Origin: Desulfarculaceae bacterium
GTDB taxonomy: Bacteria; Desulfobacterota; Desulfarculia; Desulfarculales; Desulfarculaceae
Assembly (NCBI GenBank): GCA_021737145.1
Contig: JAIPEN010000004.1
Span: 1 to 64,000, forward strand
Direction: 5' to 3'
DNA: 64,000 nucleotides
The position numbers were made by a program, and so were the translations under genes. Under the pieces are notes generated by a model. That model was not told where the DNA came from, did not search any database, and saw nothing but the letters and a program-made list of their open reading frames with translations. This document shows, piece by piece, positions 25,397 through 34,329 of this stretch (positions are counted from its first letter, which is position 1; the number at the start of each line of letters is the position of its first letter).

Positions 25397-26065
25397 TCAA
25401 GCCCCGCCCAGCTGCTGCCAGGCGAACCATCCGAAGTAGCCCGCGAAAAACACCAAGAAGGCGGCGCACACACCCACCAGGCCCCTGTAGGCCCCGTCGT
25501 TTATAAAGCGGCGGCCCTTGGCCACCACCAGGGACACGAACAGATACCACACGAAGTCCGAGCTGATGTGCCCCACATAAAAGATGACCAGGCCCCACCA
25601 GCCCAAGGGGGTGTCCAGGGCCAGGGCGGTCAGGGACAGGCCCACCGTGGCCCACCACAGGGACCAATAGGGGTTGGCCAGGCTGAGCAGCAGCCCGTCG
25701 CGCACCGGCCCGGCCGCCCGGGTCTTGCCGCTCTCCAGCTCCAGGCTCAGCCCCGGCAAGGCCCGGAACATGCCCCAGGCCAGCCACACCAGAATAAGCG
25801 CTCCCACCCCCCCGATGACTCCGGCCACGGTGGGGTTGGTGAGCACCGGGGCCAGGCCCAGCACCAGGGCGCCCAACAGGGCCGCCTCCAGGATGGCGTG
25901 GCCCAGCACCACCAGGGGGCCGGCGATCACGCCCTGGCGGGCGGCGTGGGTCACCGTCACCGCCAGCACCGGGCCGGGCATCACCGCGCCGGACAGGCCT
26001 ATGACAAAGCTGGTGGCCAGCAGGCTCCAGGCTCCCAGGCTGGCCGGGTCTGGCATAGGGCTCAT
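25397..26065 (-). CDS. LysE-family amino-acid exporter
   Basis: A 222-residue inner-membrane protein with about six hydrophobic helices. The N-terminal MPGPVLAVTVTHAARQG is the LysE/RhtB family signature (PGP followed by a Gly-rich helix). The NPYWSLWWATVG and YVGHISSDFVWY segments fit this group. Members export basic or other amino acids or homoserine lactones; substrate unknown. It lies 9 bases after the zinc-ribbon gene on the same strand. Confidence 0.85.
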   Translation of the reverse strand: MSPMPDPASLGAWSLLATSFVIGLSGAVMPGPVLAVTVTHAARQGVIAGPLVVLGHAILEAALLGALVLGLAPVLTNPTVAGVIGGVGALILVWLAWGMFRALPGLSLELESGKTRAAGPVRDGLLLSLANPYWSLWWATVGLSLTALALDTPLGWWGLVIFYVGHISSDFVWYLFVSLVVAKGRRFINDGAYRGLVGVCAAFLVFFAGYFGWFAWQQLGGA

Positions 26066-26074
26066 GCGCTTGGC

Positions 26075-26275
26075 CTAGAAGTACTTGCAGCCGGGCAGGT
26101 GGAACTTGGCGTAGCCGATGATGGGGCAGTCGCAGTCGGGCATGGCCGGGTTGCACACCTTCCATTCGCCCTGTTGGGGCTCCTGGGGCCGGCACAAGGG
26201 GCAGAGCCCCTCCTGTTCCACCGGCTGCCCGCACTGGGGGCAGCGGTGGGTCATCAAGTCAAAGGGCTGGCTCAT
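26075..26275 (-). CDS. Small zinc-ribbon-like protein
   Basis: A 66-residue protein with two cysteine pairs, CPQCG and CPLC, spaced like a zinc ribbon, and a second Cys group (CNPAMPDCDCP and a Cys near the C-terminus). Eight cysteines in 66 residues suggest two metal sites. Not recognised. Its ATG overlaps the stop codon of the M18 aminopeptidase gene (ATGA), so it is co-translated with it, and the LysE gene follows. Confidence 0.6.
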   Translation of the reverse strand: MSQPFDLMTHRCPQCGQPVEQEGLCPLCRPQEPQQGEWKVCNPAMPDCDCPIIGYAKFHLPGCKYF

Positions 26276-27720
26276 AGGGTGCGCCCCGTGTTGGCCTTGA
26301 CCGGCGCGGCCTGATAAAAGGCCTGGTAGGCCATTACCGCGCTGAGCATGTCGGCCTTGGCGCTGACCTCAAAGGGCGAGTGCATGGCCAGCATGGAGGG
26401 CCCCACGTCGATGATGTCCATGCCGTAGACCGCCATGTGCTTGGCGATGGTGCCGCCGCCCCCCTGGTCCACCCGGCCCATGCCCGCCGCCTGCCAAGTC
26501 ACCTTGGCGTCGTCCCATACCTTGCGCAGCCAGGCCACGTACTCCGCGTCCGCGTCGCTGGCCCCGTACTTGCCGCCATGGCCGGTGTATTTGGTCAGGC
26601 ACACCCCGTAGCCCAGATAGGCCGCGTTGCGCCTGTCGTGCACCTCGGGGTAGTCCGGGTCAAAGGCCGCGTTCACGTCGGCCGAGAGCATCTGGCTGGC
26701 GGCCAGGCCACGGAACACCTGACGGTAGGAGGCGGTGTCGCCGGCGGCCTCCAGCAGGGAGGCGGTCAGGTGCTCCAGGAAACGGCTCTGGGCCCCGGTG
26801 GCCCCGTCCGAGCCCACCTCTTCCTTGTCCACGAACACGGCCACGCAGGTCATGGCGGGATCGTTCACCGCCAAAACGGCCTCCAGGGCGGCGAAGGCGC
26901 TGGCCCGGTCGTCCTGGCCGTAGCCTCCCACCAGGGAGCGGTCCAGGCCCACGTCGCGGGCCCGGCCAGCGGGCACCAGCTCCAGCTCGGCGCTCACCAG
27001 GTCGGCCTGGTTGAAGCCGTACTTGTCGTTGAGCAGCTTCAACACGGCCAGCTTGACCCGCTCCTTGCCTCCGTCCATGTCCAGGGGAAGGGTGCCGATG
27101 AGCAGGTTCATGCGCTCGGCCTCCACCGCGTCGGCCAGCTTCTTGGACTCCTGCACCTTGCGGCTCAGATGGGGCAGCAGGTCCAGCACGGTGAACACCG
27201 GATCGTCGTCCGCGTCGCCGATGTGCACCTCCACGCTCTTGCCGTCGCTGGTGCACACCACGCCGTGGATGGCCAAAGGCCGGGCCAGCCACTGATACTT
27301 CTTGATGCCCCCGTAATAGTGGGTCTTCAAGAAGACCATCTCCTGGTCCTCGTACAAGGGGTTCATTTTCAGGTCCAGGCGGGGGGCGTCGATGTGCGAG
27401 CCCAGCAGGCGCATGCCCTGCACCGGGGAGCGCCGGCCCAGCACGGCCAGGGCGACCACCTTGCCCTTGTAGTTGAAGGCCAGGCGCTTGGCCTTGAGGC
27501 CGGGCTTGTACATCTTGAAGCCCTTGCCCCGGGCCCGGGCCAGGATGGTCTTCACCGCCATGCGCTCGGTCTTGGCCGCGTCCAGGAAATCCTTGTAGCG
27601 CTCGCCCAGCTTCATTATCTCCTTGCGCTGGGCCGGATCAGCCTGGTCCCAGACGCTCTTTTTTTCGGGCATGAGCTGTTCGCTGAGCTTCTTGTACTGC
27701 TTCTTGGTCAGTTTGGCCAT
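26272..27720 (-). CDS. M18-family aminopeptidase
   Basis: A 482-residue cytoplasmic zinc aminopeptidase. Metal-ligand motifs of the family are visible: GSHIDAPRLDLK (His and Asp), DDRASAFAALEA, and DKEEVGSDG (catalytic Glu pair), with a C-terminal His in MLAMHSPFE. M18 enzymes form dodecamers and remove acidic or neutral N-terminal residues. The N-terminal region is lysine-rich. It leads a short run with the zinc-ribbon and LysE genes; a role in amino-acid turnover and export is an inference. Confidence 0.92.
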   Translation of the reverse strand: MAKLTKKQYKKLSEQLMPEKKSVWDQADPAQRKEIMKLGERYKDFLDAAKTERMAVKTILARARGKGFKMYKPGLKAKRLAFNYKGKVVALAVLGRRSPVQGMRLLGSHIDAPRLDLKMNPLYEDQEMVFLKTHYYGGIKKYQWLARPLAIHGVVCTSDGKSVEVHIGDADDDPVFTVLDLLPHLSRKVQESKKLADAVEAERMNLLIGTLPLDMDGGKERVKLAVLKLLNDKYGFNQADLVSAELELVPAGRARDVGLDRSLVGGYGQDDRASAFAALEAVLAVNDPAMTCVAVFVDKEEVGSDGATGAQSRFLEHLTASLLEAAGDTASYRQVFRGLAASQMLSADVNAAFDPDYPEVHDRRNAAYLGYGVCLTKYTGHGGKYGASDADAEYVAWLRKVWDDAKVTWQAAGMGRVDQGGGGTIAKHMAVYGMDIIDVGPSMLAMHSPFEVSAKADMLSAVMAYQAFYQAAPVKANTGRTL

Positions 27721-27736
27721 GACCGCACTCCGCTGG

Positions 27737-28177
27737 TTACAACTTCAGGTCTATAAAATAACCGCTGACCCGCCAGGAGCCCTTGGGGCCCGGCCGGCAG
27801 GTGACGCTCTCTTCCACAATGCCCGCCTTTTGGGTCTGGGTGGCAAAGACAAAGGCCCAATAGGGACGGGCGGGCGGGTTGGGCCGGTCGCCGGAATACT
27901 CGGCCTTGACCAGCTTGCGCTCCTGGATGTCGCCCAGGTCGCCGCGCAGCTCCTTGAGCCGGTAGTCCCAGGCCGCCCGGTCGGTGGTGCTCCTGAGGTT
28001 GGCGTGAGCCGTCTGGTAGGAGCCGGCCCAATCGGCCCGGTCCACCAGGTCCAGCCAGGCCAGGGCCGCCTTTTGGGCCTGGGCCTGTTGCCGCATATCC
28101 TCCGCAGCTCCCCCGGCCCAGGGCAGGGCCAACAGGAGCAAGGCCACCAAAAGCATGTAAATCGTTCGGCGCATCAT
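27737..28177 (-). CDS. Exported DUF4019-like protein
   Basis: A 146-residue protein with a signal peptide (MRRTIYMLLVALLLLALP, cleavage near AGGAAE) and a mature domain with the pattern AALAWLDLVDRADWAGSY, then RAAWDYRLKELRGDLG, that matches DUF4019. Function is unknown; such small domains occur in periplasmic proteins. It lies 58 bases downstream of tlyA and 16 bases upstream of the aminopeptidase, so it may be in the same transcript. Confidence 0.7.
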   Translation of the reverse strand: MMRRTIYMLLVALLLLALPWAGGAAEDMRQQAQAQKAALAWLDLVDRADWAGSYQTAHANLRSTTDRAAWDYRLKELRGDLGDIQERKLVKAEYSGDRPNPPARPYWAFVFATQTQKAGIVEESVTCRPGPKGSWRVSGYFIDLKL

Positions 28178-28235
28178 AATTATCCGCTAACGGTCAATTG
28201 TAATGGCCAGGGGGCCATAGGTAAACAGGCATGGC

Positions 28236-28982
28236 CTAATCGGCCCCGCCGGCCCGGGCCAGGAGAAAATACTCCTGGTTGCCCTTGGGCCCTTGTATAG
28301 GGCTGGGAGCCGCGCCCCCCACCCGCAGGCCCAGGGACTCCAGACAGGCGCTCACCTTGTCCACCGCCGCCTGGCGGACTTCCGGGTCGCGCACCACCCC
28401 GCCCTGCCCCACGGCCTCGCGGCCCGCCTCGAACTGGGGCTTGACCATGGGCAACAGCCAGCCGCCCGGCCCCAGGCGCGGGGACAGCCTGGGCAGCACC
28501 AGGGTCAGGCTGATGAAGCTCACGTCCACCACGATGAGGCCAAAGGGACCGGGAGCCACGTCCTCGGACAGGTTGCGCGCGTTGGTGCGCTCGATGAGCC
28601 CTACGCGGGGATCCTGGCGGAGCTTCCAGGCCATCTGGCCGTAGCCCACGTCCACCGCCACCACCGAGGCCGCGCCCCGCTGCAAAAGGCAGTCGGTGAA
28701 CCCGCCGGTGGAGGCCCCCACGTCCAGGCAGGCCATGCCCTCCACGGCCAGCCCGAAGTGGTCCAAGGCCCCGGCCAGCTTGACCCCGCCCCGGGAGACA
28801 TAGGGATGCTCCGGGCCGGTCACTTCCAGGTTGTGATGAGATTGAACCGGCTGGCCTGCCTTGGCCGCCGGTTGGCCGTCGATTTTTACCAGCCCGGCCA
28901 GGATGAGGGCCTGGGCCTTGCTGCGGCTGGGGGCCAGCCCCCGGGTCACCAGCTCCTGATCCAGGCGGCGGCCCTTGGCCAC
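28236..28982 (-). CDS. tlyA: TlyA-family rRNA 2'-O-methyltransferase
   Basis: A 248-residue protein with an N-terminal S4 RNA-binding domain (LDQELVTRGLAPSRSKAQALI) and an FtsJ-like Rossmann methyltransferase domain (SRGGVKLAGAL, DVGASTGGFTDCLL as SAM motif I, VVDVSFISL, MVKPQFE). TlyA methylates ribose in 16S and 23S rRNA and determines capreomycin sensitivity. It follows dxs by 2 bases, the usual neighbour in this group. Confidence 0.95.
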   Translation of the reverse strand: MAKGRRLDQELVTRGLAPSRSKAQALILAGLVKIDGQPAAKAGQPVQSHHNLEVTGPEHPYVSRGGVKLAGALDHFGLAVEGMACLDVGASTGGFTDCLLQRGAASVVAVDVGYGQMAWKLRQDPRVGLIERTNARNLSEDVAPGPFGLIVVDVSFISLTLVLPRLSPRLGPGGWLLPMVKPQFEAGREAVGQGGVVRDPEVRQAAVDKVSACLESLGLRVGGAAPSPIQGPKGNQEYFLLARAGGAD

Positions 28983-28984
28983 GC

Positions 28985-30880
28985 CTAGTCCAGCAGCTCG
29001 CGGGCAGCCGCGGCCACGGCCTTGCAGTCGACCTCGTAGAGGCTTCTCAGCTCGGTCTGGGTGCCGTGCTCCACAAAGGTGTCCTTGAGAGCCACCACCT
29101 TGACCCGCACCCCGGCCATGCCCCTGCGGGCCAGAAGCTCCAGCACCGCCGAGCCGAAGCCGCCGGCCGCCTCGTTCTCCTCCACGGTGACCACCTTGCC
29201 GTGGGTGGCGGCCAGCTCGCAGATCAGCTCCGCGTCCAGGGGCTTGACGAAGCGGGCGTTCATCACCGTGGCCTCGATGCCCTCCAGGGCCAGTTGCTCG
29301 GCCGCTTCCTCGGCCGCGCCCACCCCCACGCCTATGGCGACGATGGCCAGGTCCCGGCCCTGCCGGGTGAGCTCGCCCTTGCCCCAGGGCAGCGCCTTTA
29401 TGGGCCCCTGGTGCGGCACGCCCCGTCCCTTGCCCCGGGGATAGCGCAGAGCCACCGGCCCCTGGCGCTCCAGGGCGGTGAGCAGCATGTGCCTAAGCTC
29501 GTCCTCGTCGGCCGGGCTCATGATGCCCAGGTTGGGCACGCAGCGCAAAAAGCTCAGATCCAGCAGGCCCTGATGGGTGGCCCCGTCCTCGCCCACGATG
29601 CCCCCCCGGTCCATGGCGAAGATCACCGGCAGGTTCATCAGGCAGACGTCGTGCACCACCTGGTCGTAGGCCCGCTGCATGAAAGTGGAGTATATGGCCA
29701 CCACCGGGTGGAAGCCCTGCACCGCCAGGCCACCGGCAAAAGTGACCGCGTGCTGCTCGGCGATGCCCACGTCCATGAAGCGCTCGGGATGGGCCTGGGC
29801 AAAGGGCAGCAGGCCGGTGCCCTCGGGCATGGCTGCGGTGATGGCCACCATGTCCGGCCGGTCCTCGGCCAGTTCCACCATGGCCTGTCCGAAGACCTCG
29901 GTGTAGCTGGCGGGCGGGGCGGGCGCGTCGTTCTTGGCCGCCGGGGCCTTGGCCCCCACCCCGTGGTAATGGGCCGGGTTGGCCTCGGCCGGGGCGTGCC
30001 CCTTGCCCTTTTTGGTGATCACGTGCACCAGCTGGGGCCCATGCAGGGGCTTGACGTTTTTCAGGGTCTCGATGAGGCGCTCGATGTTGTGCCCGTCGAT
30101 GGGACCCACGTAGTTGAACTTGAAGGCCTCGAAGAGCATGCCCGGGGTGTAGAAGGTCTTGAAGGACTCCTCGGAGCGCCGCGCGATGTCCAACAGGTCC
30201 TTGCCGATGCCGGGCAAGGCCCCCAGCATGCGCTCCAGCTCCTTGCGGAAGGTCTGGTAGGCCCGGCCGGACAGGGTGCGCGACATGAACTTGGACAGGG
30301 CGCCCACGTTGGGGGCGATGGACATGCCGTTGTCGTTGAGCACCACGATGAGGTCTTCGTCCATGCCTCCGGCCTGGTTCAGGCCCTCGTAGGCCAGCCC
30401 GGCGGTGAGCGAGCCGTCGCCGATCACCGCCACCACCCTGCCCCCGCCGTCCTTGAGGCGCTCGCCCACGGCCATGCCCAGGGCGGCGGAGATGCTGGTG
30501 GAGGAGTGGCCGGTGTCGAATGAGTCGTAGGGGCTCTCGGCCCGCTTGGGGAAGCCGGAAAGGCCGCCCAGCTTGCGCAGGGTGTCGAAGCTCCCCCGCC
30601 GTCCGGTCAAAAGCTTGTGGGCATAGGTCTGGTGCCCCACGTCCCACACGATCTTGTCCTGGGGCAAATCGAACACGTAGTGCAAGGCCAGGGTGAGTTC
30701 CACCACCCCCAGGCTGGGGGCCAGGTGGCCGCCGGTCTTTTCCACCGTGCTGATGATGGCCTGGCGCAACTCCTGGGCCAGAGCCTCCAGTTCCCTGAGG
30801 TTCAGGTCCTTTAGGTCGGCCGGAGAATTGACGCCCTCCAGCAGGGCCTTGGTTTTGATGGGCACGGCAGACACGGTCAT
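28985..30880 (-). CDS. dxs: 1-deoxy-D-xylulose-5-phosphate synthase
   Basis: A 631-residue thiamine-diphosphate enzyme that joins pyruvate and glyceraldehyde 3-phosphate in the first step of the MEP isoprenoid route. The TPP-binding GDGSLTAGLAYEGLN...NDN motif, the VGHQTYAHKLLTGR region, DRGGIVGEDGATHQG and the C-terminal transketolase domain are all present. It sits between ispA (4 bases upstream) and tlyA (2 bases downstream). Confidence 0.98.
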   Translation of the reverse strand: MTVSAVPIKTKALLEGVNSPADLKDLNLRELEALAQELRQAIISTVEKTGGHLAPSLGVVELTLALHYVFDLPQDKIVWDVGHQTYAHKLLTGRRGSFDTLRKLGGLSGFPKRAESPYDSFDTGHSSTSISAALGMAVGERLKDGGGRVVAVIGDGSLTAGLAYEGLNQAGGMDEDLIVVLNDNGMSIAPNVGALSKFMSRTLSGRAYQTFRKELERMLGALPGIGKDLLDIARRSEESFKTFYTPGMLFEAFKFNYVGPIDGHNIERLIETLKNVKPLHGPQLVHVITKKGKGHAPAEANPAHYHGVGAKAPAAKNDAPAPPASYTEVFGQAMVELAEDRPDMVAITAAMPEGTGLLPFAQAHPERFMDVGIAEQHAVTFAGGLAVQGFHPVVAIYSTFMQRAYDQVVHDVCLMNLPVIFAMDRGGIVGEDGATHQGLLDLSFLRCVPNLGIMSPADEDELRHMLLTALERQGPVALRYPRGKGRGVPHQGPIKALPWGKGELTRQGRDLAIVAIGVGVGAAEEAAEQLALEGIEATVMNARFVKPLDAELICELAATHGKVVTVEENEAAGGFGSAVLELLARRGMAGVRVKVVALKDTFVEHGTQTELRSLYEVDCKAVAAAARELLD

Positions 30881-30884
30881 TTCC

Positions 30885-31772
30885 TCAGTAGGTGCGCTCC
30901 ATGATGTAGCGGGCGATCATGGCCAGGGGCTGGGCGCAGTTCCCCAGGCTTTCGGCGATGGCCGCCGCCTCGTCCACCAGGTCCTGGCCCATGGCCCGGG
31001 CCTGGGGCAGGCCCACCACCGCGGGATAAGTCATCTTGCCCCGGGCCTGGTCCGCGCCCACCGCCTTGCCCAGCTTGGCGGGGTCGCCCTCCAGGTCCAG
31101 CAGATCGTCGGCGATCTGAAAGGCCAGGCCGATGCGGCGGCCGTAGCGCATAAGCTTGGCCACCTGATCATCGTCGCCCCCGGCCAGGATGGCCCCGGAC
31201 TGCACCGAGGCGGTGAGCAGGGCGCCGGTCTTCATGGCGTGCATGTATTGCACCGTGGCCAGGTCGGGCTGGAGGTTCTCGCTGGCCAGGTCCACCGCCT
31301 GCCCCCCCACCATGCCCAGATAGCCCGCCGCGTGCAGCACCACCCGCGAGGCGGCCAGCACCCGCGCCGGGTCCAGGCCCTTGGTTTCCTCGGGGTCGCA
31401 GAGCAGCACCCCGGCCTCGGTGAGCAGGCCGTCTCCGGCCAGCACGGCCATGCCCTCGCCGTAGACCATGTGGTTGGTGGGCACCCCGCGCCGGAAGTCG
31501 TCGTCATCCATGGCCGGCAAATCGTCGTGGATCAGGGAGTAGGTGTGGATCATCTCCAGGGCGCAGGCGCAGAACATGACCCGCTCCGGGTCGCCGCCCA
31601 CCGCCTCGGCCCCGGCCAGGCACAGGATGGGCCTGAGGCGCTTGCCCCCGGCGAAGAGGCTGTAGCGCATGGCCTCCAGAATGGGCCCGCCCGCCTCGTC
31701 GGCGGGCAGCAGGCGATCCAGGGCGGCCTCCACGTTCTGGCGGCGCGCGCTCAGATAGTCCTTGAGGCGCAA
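30885..31772 (-). CDS. ispA: Polyprenyl synthetase (farnesyl/geranylgeranyl diphosphate synthase)
   Basis: A 295-residue prenyl chain elongation enzyme with first Asp-rich motif DDLPAMDDDD, second motif DDLLDLEGD and a GGKRLRPILCL substrate region. It condenses isopentenyl diphosphate with allylic diphosphates to C15 or C20; product length cannot be fixed from the sequence alone. Located between xseB and dxs with gaps of 3-4 bases. Confidence 0.95.
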   Translation of the reverse strand: MRLKDYLSARRQNVEAALDRLLPADEAGGPILEAMRYSLFAGGKRLRPILCLAGAEAVGGDPERVMFCACALEMIHTYSLIHDDLPAMDDDDFRRGVPTNHMVYGEGMAVLAGDGLLTEAGVLLCDPEETKGLDPARVLAASRVVLHAAGYLGMVGGQAVDLASENLQPDLATVQYMHAMKTGALLTASVQSGAILAGGDDDQVAKLMRYGRRIGLAFQIADDLLDLEGDPAKLGKAVGADQARGKMTYPAVVGLPQARAMGQDLVDEAAAIAESLGNCAQPLAMIARYIMERTY

Positions 31773-31775
31773 GGC

Positions 31776-32024
31776 CTAATCCTCCCCGTCCTGGTCAAAG
31801 GGCGCTTCGCTGAGCGCGCCTTCGCTGTCCTTGAGCAGCAGGGCCACCTTTTTCTCGGCCTGGTCCAGGCGCTGGTTGCAGGCCGAGGCCAGCTTGACCC
31901 CTTCCTCGAACAGGGCCAGGGATTGCTCCAGCTCCAATTCGCCGCCCTCCAGCTGGTCCACGATTTCTTCCAGCCGTTCCAGGGACTCCTCGAAGCCCAG
32001 CTCTTTCTTGGCTTTGGCCATCAA
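31776..32024 (-). CDS. xseB: Exodeoxyribonuclease VII small subunit
   Basis: An 82-residue helical-hairpin protein with the family core FEESLERLEEIVDQLEGGELELEQSLALFEEG cut here to its key pattern: EESLxRLEEIVxQLE then LExSLxLFEEG. It binds the large subunit to form the single-strand exonuclease. An M23 peptidase gene separates it from xseA, with its stop one base before the xseB start. Confidence 0.95.
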   Translation of the reverse strand: MMAKAKKELGFEESLERLEEIVDQLEGGELELEQSLALFEEGVKLASACNQRLDQAEKKVALLLKDSEGALSEAPFDQDGED

Positions 32025-32897
32025 CTACTCTCCCAAGCGCGCGTTGAGCTTCTTGCTCAGCGCGATCCACTCCTGCGGGTCCACCCGGGCGCCGGCCAGC
32101 CGGACTCCAAAATCCAGATGGGGCCCGGTTACCCTGCCGGTGGCTCCAACTTTACCTATTATCTCGCCTTTTTTCACCTTTTGCCCAGGCTTGACCAAGG
32201 CTTGGGACAAATGCAGGTACCGGGTGATCACTCCCCGGCCGTGATCGAGGAGCACCATGTTGCCCGCGAAATAGGTGTCTCGCACCAGGGCCACCACCCC
32301 GTCGGCCGCGGCGGGCACCGGGGTGCCGGTGGCCCCGCGCAGATCCACTCCGCCGTGGGGGCTGCGCTCCACCCCGTTTACAAAACTGCGCCGCCCGAAA
32401 AGGCTGACCACCTTGCTGTTCAGGGGCAGGATGAACGCCTCTTGCCAGTAGTTCTCCGGGGTGAAGGACTTGATCACCTTTTTTACCGCGGCCCGGTCTT
32501 TCTTGTAGCGGGCCAGGGCCTCGGGGCTGAGCTTCAAATACTTGGGATTCACCTTGAGGCGGCGGATGCCCCGGTCGCGGCGAAAGATGGTCAGCTTGGC
32601 AGCCGCCACCTGCTTGCCGTCGGCCTTGACCCTGAGCACGGCCTTGCCCTGCTTGTCCTGCAAATCCGCGCCCACCGCGCCGTACCAACAGCCGTCCTTG
32701 CCTTGGGCCAGGGCCGAGATGCGGCCCTTGAACACGGCCCGCACTTTTTGGGGCGAGCCCTGGAGGCACACCCGCACCAGGGCGGGCTGGCCCAGGGCCA
32801 GACGCTTGGGCTCCACCTGCAGGCTGGCCGCCAAGGCGGGCAGGCTCAGGCCCATGGTCAGCAGAACCACCAGGATGCCGGTCAGGCGCCGCTTCAT
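32025..32897 (-). CDS. Exported M23-family (LytM-type) peptidase
   Basis: A 290-residue protein with a signal peptide (cleavage near ALAA-SLQ), a beta-rich N-terminal region and a C-terminal M23 domain. Zinc ligands appear in SPHGGVDLRG (His and Asp). The usual HxH motif reads GPHLDFGVRL, so the second His is Asp; this keeps the catalytic His but changes a zinc ligand. It would act on, or bind, peptidoglycan crosslinks in the periplasm. The gene overlaps xseA by 4 bases and abuts xseB, so it is embedded in the xse/isp/dxs operon. Confidence 0.85.
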   Translation of the reverse strand: MKRRLTGILVVLLTMGLSLPALAASLQVEPKRLALGQPALVRVCLQGSPQKVRAVFKGRISALAQGKDGCWYGAVGADLQDKQGKAVLRVKADGKQVAAAKLTIFRRDRGIRRLKVNPKYLKLSPEALARYKKDRAAVKKVIKSFTPENYWQEAFILPLNSKVVSLFGRRSFVNGVERSPHGGVDLRGATGTPVPAAADGVVALVRDTYFAGNMVLLDHGRGVITRYLHLSQALVKPGQKVKKGEIIGKVGATGRVTGPHLDFGVRLAGARVDPQEWIALSKKLNARLGE

Positions 32898-34249
32898 TCT
32901 TGAACTTCCTCCACCTTGGCCTTGAGCGAACCCTGGGCCAGACGCACCGTTATCTTGCGGCCCTTGGCCGTGTCTTGGGCCCGGCGCAGCACCCGGCCTT
33001 GGCTGTCAGTGGCCAGGGCGAATCCCCGGCCCAGCACGGCCAGGGGGCTCAGGGCGCGCAAACGGGCTTCCAAACGTCCGATCCCCTGGCGATGAGTGTT
33101 GATGGCGCCAACCCCGGCCGAGGCCAGGCGCAGGGCCAGCTCCCGTTGCCAGGAGCGGGTCTCGGCCAAGCGGCGGTCCGGGCGGGCGGCCAGGGAGCGC
33201 TGATAAAGGCGGCCCACCGCGCGGCCCCGCTGGTGCAGGCCGCTTTGCAGGGCGTGACCGGCCCGGGAGAGCAGGTCGTCCACCCTAAGGCGCTTGTCCG
33301 CCAGACGGCGGCGAGGATCGCCCAGGGCCCGGGCCAGATGGCTCAGCTCGGCCCGGCGGCGCGAGAGCATGCGCTCCCCGGCCCGGCCCAAACGGACGGA
33401 GAGACTTTTGAGCCCCGCCTCCAGCTCGGCGCGGTTTTTCACCAGCAGCTCGGCCGCGGCCGAGGGAGTGGGCGCGCGCAGGTCGGCCACCAGGTCGCTG
33501 ATGCTCACGTCGATCTCATGGCCCACGGCCGAGACCACCGGGATGGGGCAGTCGGCAATGGCCCGGGCCAGATACTCGTCATTGAATGCCTGCAAGTCCT
33601 CGGGCGAGCCCCCGCCGCGGGTGAGCACGATCACCTGGGGCCAGCCCCAGGCGGCCAGGACCTGCAAGGCCTCTATCATCTGGGGCGCGGCGTTGAATCC
33701 CTGCACTCGCACCGGATACACCCCCACCGCCACCTTGGAGTCGCGGCGGTGCAGCACATTGAGGAAGTCGCGGATGGCCGCCCCGCTGGGGCTGGTGACC
33801 ACGGCCACCCGGGCGGGCAGCTCGGGTAGAGCCTGTTTGCGGGCCTGGTCAAAGAGCCCCTCGGCCTTCAGGCGCTTGCGGAGCTGCTCAAAGGCCAGGG
33901 CCAGGGCCCCGGCCCCGCGCGGCTCCACCGAGTCCACCACCAACTGCACCTCGCCCCGAGGCTGATACACGCTCACCCGCCCCTGGCAGAGCACCTGCAA
34001 CCCCTCTTCCAAGGCGAAACGCAGCAAAGAGGCCTGGTGCTTGAACAGCACCGCCCTGAGCGAGGCCTGATCGTCCTTAAGGGCAAAGTACATGTGGCCG
34101 GAGGCCGGGGTGCGCAGGCCGCTGATCTCGCCCTCGACCCACACGAAATCAAAGGCCTCCTCGGTGATGCGCTTGAGCCGCCCCACCAACTGGCCCACGC
34201 TGAGGATTTCGCGCCGGGTGAAAAGCTCCAACTGCCTCGCTCCCGCCAA
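32894..34249 (-). CDS. xseA: Exodeoxyribonuclease VII large subunit
   Basis: A 451-residue protein with an N-terminal OB-fold (FDFVWVEGEISG, HMYFALKD, LFKH), the catalytic region VAVVTSPSGAAIRDF, VIVLTRGGGSPEDLQAF and VVSAVGHEIDVSI, and a C-terminal coiled coil. It degrades single-stranded DNA from both ends with XseB. It heads the run xseA, M23 peptidase, xseB, ispA, dxs, tlyA, all with overlaps or gaps below 5 bases. Confidence 0.97.
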   Translation of the reverse strand: MAGARQLELFTRREILSVGQLVGRLKRITEEAFDFVWVEGEISGLRTPASGHMYFALKDDQASLRAVLFKHQASLLRFALEEGLQVLCQGRVSVYQPRGEVQLVVDSVEPRGAGALALAFEQLRKRLKAEGLFDQARKQALPELPARVAVVTSPSGAAIRDFLNVLHRRDSKVAVGVYPVRVQGFNAAPQMIEALQVLAAWGWPQVIVLTRGGGSPEDLQAFNDEYLARAIADCPIPVVSAVGHEIDVSISDLVADLRAPTPSAAAELLVKNRAELEAGLKSLSVRLGRAGERMLSRRRAELSHLARALGDPRRRLADKRLRVDDLLSRAGHALQSGLHQRGRAVGRLYQRSLAARPDRRLAETRSWQRELALRLASAGVGAINTHRQGIGRLEARLRALSPLAVLGRGFALATDSQGRVLRRAQDTAKGRKITVRLAQGSLKAKVEEVQE

Positions 34250-34329
34250 ACAAGCCGGGCCCCCTTGGACCGGGAGCCCTGATAATTCAAATTAACATAG
34301 CCCCCCCGGAGCCACAAGCCGCGCCGGCC

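Noticed and set aside
25397-28177. A siderophore or peptide export island
   Set aside because: LysE exporter, aminopeptidase and zinc-ribbon gene are explained by ordinary amino-acid turnover, and no biosynthetic gene is present.
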